A stretch of 42,799 nucleotides of DNA from positions 1 through 42,799 of the forward strand of contig MU401730.1 of NCBI GenBank assembly GCA_022579005.1. Direction: 5' to 3'. The notes below the pieces were generated by a model that ran no database searches, was not told the origin of the DNA, and saw only the letters and a list, made by a program, of their open reading frames with translations. The DNA is from Poronia punctata (taxonomy: Eukaryota; Ascomycota; Sordariomycetes; Xylariales; Xylariaceae). Of this stretch, positions 35,101 through 42,799 are shown piece after piece; the first letter of the stretch is position 1; every line of letters begins with the position of its first letter. The position numbers and the translations under genes were made by a program.

Positions 35101-38100
35101 CAGCTTAAATAAGCTTTATAAGCAATATAAAAGAAATTAAAAGTATATTAAAAGCCTAGCTAACATAAATTAATAAAGGTATAGCAACTTTAAACTAAAT
35201 AAGTGTTAACTTTAAAAAGTACCTTTTTAGCTAGCCTAGTAACTTATAGGTTAGCTTAAAAAATGAGCTAGGGTTTTATAAAAGCTGCTTATAAGTTAGC
35301 TAGCTATTGTTTTAAAAGCTTAATAATTAAAATAAGCGCTTATTTTATAATAAAAGCTTTTACTTTTTTTACTAAGTTTAAGAAAATTATAATAAGTAAG
35401 CTTTTTAAAAGTAGTTTATAAAATTTAAAATTGCATAAAATTCTAAGTTTATTAGCAATAAATAAGTATAGTAATATATTATTTATAAGCAGCTTAAGCC
35501 TTTAATAAAAAAGATTATTAATAAGTTTTATATATAAAAAGCTTTAACTATAAAATATTTTTAAAGCTTTTTTATATACTTTATAGCTACTTATTAAAAC
35601 TAAAAACGCTGCTTATAAGCAATAGCTAAATATTGTGCGCTTAAGCAAAAATTTAAAAAAGGTTTTAACGCTTTTTTAAAAAAGGTTTAAAAAGCTTATA
35701 GTTAATTTTAAAAGTATATACTAGCTTAATATAGTAAAGCTTAAGTTTTTAAAAAAATATTTAATAACAACCTTATAAACGCTTTAAATAGCATAAAGCT
35801 TTTAGCTAATAATTATATTACTTATATAAACTATATAATAAAAGTTGCTAAATAACTTATAAAGCTTTTAAGCTATAAACTTTACCTATATAGCTGCTTT
35901 GCCTTTTTTTTTAAATAAACGCTAAGAGCAATATATTTATAATTAGTATTTTAAGCATAAATAAAACAAAAACGCTTAAAGCTGCTTAGATTTTATAAAA
36001 AGTATATAAATAGCAAATAAAAAAAACCTAGTATATTAAATATAAAAGAATGGTTTTTTTAATAAAAAATATTTATTAAAACTAGCTTTGCTACTAGTAA
36101 AAAGTATAAAAGTTAACTATATAAGCATTTTTTATTTTAGCTAAAAGAGTTATAAATTAAAATTATAACTTAAAAAATAATTACTTTTATATATAGTTAT
36201 ATATAAAGGCTTAAGCTAAAGCTAAATTAGTTATTAAATACTAAAAGCTATATAAATAATATTTTATTTACTATAACTATATTAACAAAAAATTTAAAAT
36301 TTTATAAAGGTTTTATTAATAATAGTTATAAATATTATATAAGCATAAGCAAATAACCTATATAGCGCTTAAAGCTAAAGTATATATTAATAAAATAATA
36401 TAAACTAAAGCTAGTAATAAAAGCATTTTTTGCTTATATATATTTTTTAAATAATATATTAGCTATAAACAAAATAGCCTTTTTATAAGTTAAAATCAAT
36501 AATTATTTAAAGCGTATTTATGCTTATATAATTTTAAAGCTATAATATTACTTAGTATTAAAAAAGCTTTAAATAAAGAAAAGATTTTATATATAATGTA
36601 TAAAAAGCTTATAATTATTAAGTAAGCTAAAAACTTAGTTATTTATAAAAAAGTATAACTTTTACTTTTAAAACTACTTATTTAAGCTAGCTATTATTTA
36701 TATTACTATAGCTATATTTTAAATATTTACTATATACTTTATATAAACATTATATAACCAAGTTAAAAAAAACTAAGGTGTTTATAATATTTTTTGCTTA
36801 TATTAATAAGGCCTTTACTTTAAAGCAAGTAAACCTTTTTAAAAAAAGCTTTTTTAAGCTTGCTAAATTTGCAGCTTTATTTAATAAGGCTTTATTATAT
36901 ACGCTTGTTATAAATTGCTTAAAAGTAAATTATATAATGTTTTTAATTTAAAATTAAAATAAGCGTAAAATTTAAATTTTTTAAAGTTTTTTAAAGTTTT
37001 TTTTATAATATATTTTTAAAAAAGCTTTTAATTTTATATAAAACGCTTATAAAATTATTAAATAAAAAGTTTATTTATATAAGCAGCTTATTAGCTAGTA
37101 CTTTTAAACTTTTTATTTATAAACTTAAAAGCGGTTTTTATTTTTTTATTAATTATTTTACGCTTAATAAAATAACTTATTATAATAACTACTTTTTTAA
37201 AATTTATAAAATGCTTAAAATGCTTTTAAAAATAAAGTAGTTTATAAAAGTAAACGTTTATACTATATTATAAACTAGTATAAATATAGCCTTAAACTAT
37301 TTTAAAAGTTTAAATAAATAAACTATATTAAATTATAGCATTTTAAATAGCTAAAAAATCCTTTTTTTAAAAAAGAATAATAAATTAAATATAAAAAAAC
37401 TAAAATTACTTACTAGCTTATAAGTATTATAAACCTTTTAATAGCTTTTATAAAAAAGGATTTAAGTTAAAATAAGCAAATTTAACTACTAAAAGCACAC
37501 TTTAAGTTAGTTAAATAATATAAGTTATATACTTAAAATAGAAATAATAAGCATTTATAATAAAGTTTTTAATACTTAATAGCAACTAAATCTTTTATTT
37601 TAAGCTTTAGCTTTTTGCTTATAAAGGTAATAACAATGTTTAAGTATAAGTAAAATATTTTTATTTTTACTATTTCTTTATTTTTTTTAAGCAGTAGCAC
37701 TTATAATTTAAGCTTTTAATATAAGCAAATCTTGTTTAAAGCTAAAATTAGGTTTACTAAGCAAAGAAATAAAAGCTAATAATATAATAATAATTTAAAT
37801 ATTAAAGTAAAATATATAAAAAGTAAAATAATAAAAGAAGCTAATATAAAAGTTTAGTAATATTAAAAATATAAAACAATTAAAAATTGTTATATAAAAA
37901 AAGTATAAAAAATATATTTAAACTATAAATATAAATTAATAAAGTAGTAAATTTAAATTGCTATAAAAACTAAATTAATATATAGTATATTTAAATTTTA
38001 TAAATAAAAGCTAATTATAATATAAACCTAGTTATATATTTATTTTAAATATAAATAACTTATAAACAAGTAATAAAAAAGAAAATAATTATAAAACTAT

Positions 38101-38490
38101 ATATAAAAATATATATAAATATTTACTATATATTTATAAAAACTATAGCTTAAAGTAATTTTAAAAGTATTTTTTTAAAATAATAGTTTATATATTAAAC
38201 ATTATATTAAATATTATAATAGTTATATTTTATTACTAATTTAAATATTAAAGCTATATATTATAATTTATTTTAATAATAGTAAGTTATTATTTTATTA
38301 ATTAATTTATAAGTTTTATATTTAAGGTTTAAATAGTATTATAAACGCTTAATAAACGTTTAAACCTTTAATAAACGCTTAAAAATAAGCGCAAACATTT
38401 AAACCTATAAATAAATGCTTATTACTTTACTAGTTTATAAGTGTTTATAGCCTATTAACTACAATTAAACTATTTATTTATAGTTTATTC
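32195..38490. repeat. AT-rich, RIP-like mutated block between the islands
   Basis: There is no gene or RNA. Skew changes within it: about 34500-34900 is T-rich and about 35000-36500 tends to A-rich. Near the right edge, 38340-38400 repeats AATAAACG-type units three times. I could not delimit elements. Confidence 0.7.
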
Positions 38491-38494
38491 TATC

Positions 38495-40200
38495 CACTAG
38501 AGGCTGGTATAGTAAGTTGTTCTAAAATGATTTATTGTGCAACCCTAGTTTACGCAATTGTAGTCAAAGGTGGGGCCGGGTCTTACAAGGTCGTCCTAAT
38601 GACTATAAATGCCTTGAAACACGTCAAACATGGGTTTACCATCGGTCCTGCCAATCCCGGCGACCAGAGGCCGGCGCCTGATTTGAGATTGCTGTATGAC
38701 AACAATGCGACACACTCGGTCGGAAGTGTGAATAACGCTCGCAAATGTTGAATTCGATGTCCTAGTTCTATTTAGGACTTTGGCTCATTGGGTATCCGGT
38801 CACGACTCATGAGAAGTGCACTACGAAGCGAGCGCCTATTCAGTTGACTATCGCCCAATTAACGCAAGCCCATCCGGGTGCGATCCCTTTGCCGGTTTCT
38901 CCGCCGGGATTCCTCGTGTGGCTGTAATCTCTGGGCATAAATTTCCTTCAAACCGAGTAGCAGGAAGCAATTTGGCTTAACCTAGTAGATACGAGTAATG
39001 GGATAAGTACCAACCTGAACAGCAACAGTGACGGGGTAGATACTGACCAACGAAGTGTGACATATCGGCAACCGGCGGTTTTTGGCTTTGTACTCGATAA
39101 AGACGAATGCAAGCGACTTGTGGCCCGCCAATCCGAAAGCAATTACGATGGTTAGTGCCAGCGAAAGAGTCGCCAGATTATGCCTGCTGTCAGACCAGGT
39201 ATTTGTTAGGGAGGACTCCTTCGTCTACATCTAGGCAACATTTGCCAATGGCTGTTGTGTCGTGGAGCCTAACCTTAGATGGTATGCTATTGCTCACAGG
39301 CGACGGCGGCATTACCTCGCGACTTGTTCATCACGGGGGCGCATGATGTCTACTGTTTAGATAGATCAGAAGGGGCGGGCAGATATACGGTATGGATTAG
39401 TAGATACATAGGCAACTCCTCGTTTTTCGCATCCGTGCTCCCGTCCATACCGGTCGGTATCCACGATTCATGTACGTGTAGTCAAGTGCGGCCCTATAAC
39501 TATAAGTAAAAGACCCCAACGTTCCGTTGGCAAAAGCGAGGACAAGTGGCCTGCCCGGTTTCTCTATCGCCGGCGACTAGCGACGTCGCTCGGATTCAAT
39601 ACGGGACCCAATCCCGCGTGATCTGCGCTAGTCCCTCCAGTCCGAGTGCTCTGCTAGTCTGGCCAAGAACAATACTGGGGGGAGGGGGCCAGCCAGCCAA
39701 AGTATGAGAGGGGGCGCATGCACCCATAACCTTTTTGTAATGTTGTACCGCGCATCAGGATATCATCGAGAAAGACTACTCGTGTTATTGACATTCTCGT
39801 GGGAACTATCGTCTTCCAGCCAACAAAGTCTGTTGAGGCTATCGGCGCCTGTTTCTGGGTCTATAACTGGTTCAGGATGGGCTGTGGAAGATGAGTTTTG
39901 TTATGATGGTGACTGCGAGGCCAAAAAGGCCCTAAGCGAGGCCAGAGAGACAGAAAAGGAGAGAGGATCAAGGCAAAATGGCAGTGGAACCGGCCAGCCC
40001 GGCTTAGACGTACCCCCGCCGGTTGCCGTGTCGCTGCAGATTACATACTACAAAGGGTAAGAGCTGATGTGCAAGTTTGGCACATGGCTGTTGACTTAGC
40101 TACAGTCGCCCCGAAGAGTAACAACTATTAGATCCAACAAGTCATAAGATGACAGGAATCAATGTAATGCCCACACAGTAAAAGTTATATAGCTGCAGTA
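38495..40200. other. GC-normal island with no recognised gene
   Basis: Composition returns to roughly balanced and the TC/CC/GA deficit vanishes, so this DNA was not a mutated repeat. Open frames are short and overlap on both strands: 38527-38751 (74 codons), a frame without ATG at 38961-39155, 39107-39346, 39279-39509 and 39704-40060. None shows a domain I know, and joining them with splice sites gave no convincing protein. It may hold a multi-exon lineage-specific gene, a decayed gene or plain unique intergenic DNA. I see no tRNA or rRNA. Confidence 0.6.
39704..40060 (+). CDS. hypothetical open frame in the second GC island, doubtful
   Basis: This is the longest frame of the second island, 118 residues; I do not recognise it. 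The frame is open upstream to 39632, just after a GCTAG that could serve as an acceptor. The C-terminal third is hydrophilic and charged (EAKKALSEARETEKE, about residues 73-87), followed by a Gly/Pro-rich stretch. The stop TAA at 40058 overlaps a good donor, GTAAGA at 40057. Splicing to an acceptor ending at 40099 or 40105 would extend the protein by only a few residues to a TAA at 40119. A frame of this size can arise by chance in 1.7 kb of balanced DNA, and other frames overlap it. I give it little weight. Confidence 0.2.
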   Translation: MRGGACTHNLFVMLYRASGYHRERLLVLLTFSWELSSSSQQSLLRLSAPVSGSITGSGWAVEDEFCYDGDCEAKKALSEARETEKERGSRQNGSGTGQPGLDVPPPVAVSLQITYYKG

Positions 40201-40224
40201 AAGACTACTATAAAAGAAAAAGGT

Positions 40225-40238
40225 CCTCTTATAAGAGG
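40225..40238. repeat. 14-bp perfect palindrome at the edge of the second island
   Basis: CCTCTTATAAGAGG is its own complement and sits where balanced sequence gives way to AT-rich sequence. It could be a binding site, a remnant of an element end, or chance. Confidence 0.5.
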
Positions 40239-40259
40239 TTCTTCTTTACCTATTTAGTA

Positions 40260-42799
40260 TGTGTAAATTTTGTAAAGAGAAAAAGTTTTACTTTTTTACG
40301 CGTATATTAATTAATATATATAATTTAGCTATTTATACTAGTTTTAATAATTAAAAGTTTTATACTGCTTATTATTATTATTAAAGCTTAATAGTATAGC
40401 AACTTAGCAATAATAATATTAGCTAATAAAATTAAACTATTTTGCTTAAAAAAATTTTATTACTAAAATAAAAAATTTAAAACAAAAGCCTTAGCTTTAT
40501 AGCTATAGTAATATATTAACTTAAAAAATAAAAAACTTTAGCTTAAACAACTTAAACTTATTAACATTACTAAACTTAATAAAAAGCTTATTATTTTTGC
40601 TACTAAAAAAACTAAATTTAGGTTTTATATAGCTAAAAATACCTTTATTTTAAATAAAAACAAACAAGTTAATATTAAAAATCTTTTAACAGATTTTTTT
40701 AACTTTACTAAAAAGTTTAAATTAACATTTATATTTTTTAAAAATAAATATAAATAAAGCGTTAAAGCCTAAGAAAAGCTTAATAATAAAATAGCAAAGC
40801 TAAAAACTTAAATAAATAATATTATATTTAAAAACTATAAAGCTTTTTATATAGAATATAATAAAAAAGTAAATAAATAATATAACAACTTTTAAAAGGT
40901 TAAAAAAACTATAACTAAAATATTGCTAGCTATTGCCTAAGCAAACTTTTTTAACTTTGTTAAAAAAAGCGTAAAAAAACTAACTAAAAACTTTAAAAAA
41001 TTTATTATAAAATAAAATTATTATATTTTATAACTTAAATAATATAAACTTAATATGTTGCTTAATATTTACTTTTTTTTTTAATAGCTTTTTAAAGCTT
41101 TTAGCAAAAAACATAAATATTAGTATAATGCGTTTAAAATAATATATAAAAAACAAATATATAAAAGCAAGCTTTATTATTTAAAATTAGCTGCTAACTT
41201 TTAAGCACGCATAGTAATTAACTAAAAGCTTAAAAAAACAAAAATAATTAAAAAGTCTTTTATAATATTTAATAAAAAAGAAATAAAAAACTAGGCTTAA
41301 AAGTTAAAAAGTAAAAATATACTTTTAATATTAATAAGCACTTTTTTTATAAGCAAAAAACAAGGACAATACTTTTGTTTTATAACTTTTAGCTAAAGCT
41401 AAAAAGCTGTTTATTAAAAAACTACTACTAATTTATTTAAACAAACTAAAAAAAATACCTATAACTTTAAAAAAGTATACTTAGTATATAAAAGTTATTA
41501 TAACTTTTTTAAATATTAGTATATATTTTTAAAGCTTTAAAAAAAAGGTTTTATAAAAAACTTAAAATATAAAAACCTTATTAAGTTTAAACTTAAATAT
41601 AATTTAAAGCTTAAAGCAAAAGTTAAAGCTATTAAAGTAATAAAAGCTAATTAAAAAAAAGCAAAATTAATAAATAGCTTATAAAAAAAAAAAAAAGCAT
41701 AATTAAAACAAGTCCTTATATGTGCAAGTTTTAAAATATTAAAAGGGCTTGTATAAAAACTATACTTACTTAAAAATTTAGCAATTTTTAACTTAAAGTC
41801 TATATTATATATTTTTAATAAAATTAAGCGTTTTTATAATATTAAAAGTGCTTTTAAAAAAAACCTGTTTTAAGCTAAAAATTTAGTTATAATTATATAA
41901 GCTTATAAAAACGTTAATATAAAAGTTTAAAAAATTAAAAAACTATTTATATTAAAGCTTAAAAATATAGCTTATTATAAGACTTTTATAATAAATATTG
42001 TTTTTTTTTGCACTTTTATTTAAAAAAAGATTTAGTAAGATATAAAGCTATTAAAAAGCTATTTTAAAAAACTTAATTACTTAATATTATGCTAAGTATA
42101 AAATAAATATAACTAATACGTTTTAAAATATTTACTGCTAAATATAAATAAAGCTTTTTTTTATATTTAAAAAAACATATATATAAAATATACTAAATAG
42201 CTTACTTTTAAAGCAAATCTTTTTAAATAGCATTTTTAGCTTAGCTACTTAAGTCTTAATATATTTTAATACTTAATAAGCTAAGTAAAAAAAGTAAAAA
42301 TTAGAAAATTTTTAAGCTAAGGTATTAAATTAATAGATTACTTTAAGTATATATATAGAAAGCTTAAAAACTAAATTAATAAAGTACTTAAAAACTAACT
42401 AAATTATTTATTTAAGCATATTGCTATAAATTAGCATTTTTATAACAAAGGTTTTAATAGTAAAGTATTAATATTTTTTATAACTAAAAGATATTTTAAG
42501 CATATATTTAATTATTATTTATAAAGCTTTAATATAAATATATTAAAAACGCTGCTTAAATATTTTATAAAAAAAGCGTAAGTAGTTTATAAAAAATAAG
42601 TTATTGTTATTAAATTAAATAAATAACTTTTATAGTTATAAATAGTTATAAACTACTTAGTTAATAAAGTACTTATTATATTAAAAATTTTAGTATTTAA
42701 TATTTAAGCTTAAAATAGTGCTAGTAAACAATTTAGCTAAATAGTTAAAAAGCGTACTTAGTATATAAAAACTAGCGCAAAGCTTTTAAAAACTTTTTA
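40260..42799. repeat. AT-rich, RIP-like mutated block to the window end, A-rich
   Basis: There is no gene. The plus strand is A-rich, with a long A run near 41685-41697. The pattern of surviving C and G is the same as in the left block, with AGCT and AAGCTT frequent. Confidence 0.7.

Noticed and set aside
38948..39155. Opposed open frames on both strands in the second island
   Set aside because: Each is about 64 codons, a length expected by chance in balanced DNA. A GTTAGT donor at 39151 did not lead to a convincing next exon.
39654..39860. Minus-strand frame containing VVFLDDIL, reminiscent of the reverse transcriptase YLDDIL box
   Set aside because: The residues on either side do not resemble a reverse transcriptase, the frame is short and the DNA shows no repeat-type mutation. 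Probably chance.
1..42799. CRISPR array, tRNA, rRNA, replication origin or telomere
   Set aside because: No regularly spaced identical repeats, no tRNA-like arm pattern in the balanced islands, no rRNA core sequence and no telomeric repeat could be seen by eye.

Overview
The window looks like nuclear DNA of a filamentous ascomycete (Pezizomycotina). It contains one intron-bearing nucleoporin gene with fungal splice signals, set in long AT-rich blocks of the kind left by repeat-induced point mutation (RIP). A hand count of bases 1-600 gives 104 G+C (about 17%). The line at 31261-31320, inside the gene, has 38 of 60 (about 63%). The boundary between the two sequence types is abrupt.

Layout: 1 to about 29985 is one AT-rich block with no believable gene. 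Several mobile-element remnants can still be delimited in it: two copies of a 300-bp MITE in opposite orientations (7757-8057 and 28709-29008), a 593-bp TRIM-like element with 78-bp direct terminal repeats (17715-18307), a 389-bp solo LTR with a perfect 5-bp target duplication (22524-22912), and two copies of a 193-bp LTR (14474-14666 and 24631-24823), one of them next to a polypurine-like tract. About 29985-32190 is a GC-normal island holding one gene, a three-exon NUP49/Nup58-type FG nucleoporin of 464 residues. About 32195-38490 is AT-rich again. About 38495-40200 is a second GC-normal island in which I recognise no gene, only short open frames. About 40260 to the end is AT-rich.

The genes do not form a pathway or operon. 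What the window mainly records is genome defence: repeats mutated close to saturation around unique DNA that was spared. The most unusual point is the mutation context. In the AT-rich DNA almost every surviving C follows a purine (AC or GC), while TC and CC (GA and GG on the other strand) are nearly gone. Classical RIP is described by the base 3' of the C (CpA), so this 5' rule deserves checking. A/T strand skew also changes between blocks, which may preserve the orientation of dead elements.
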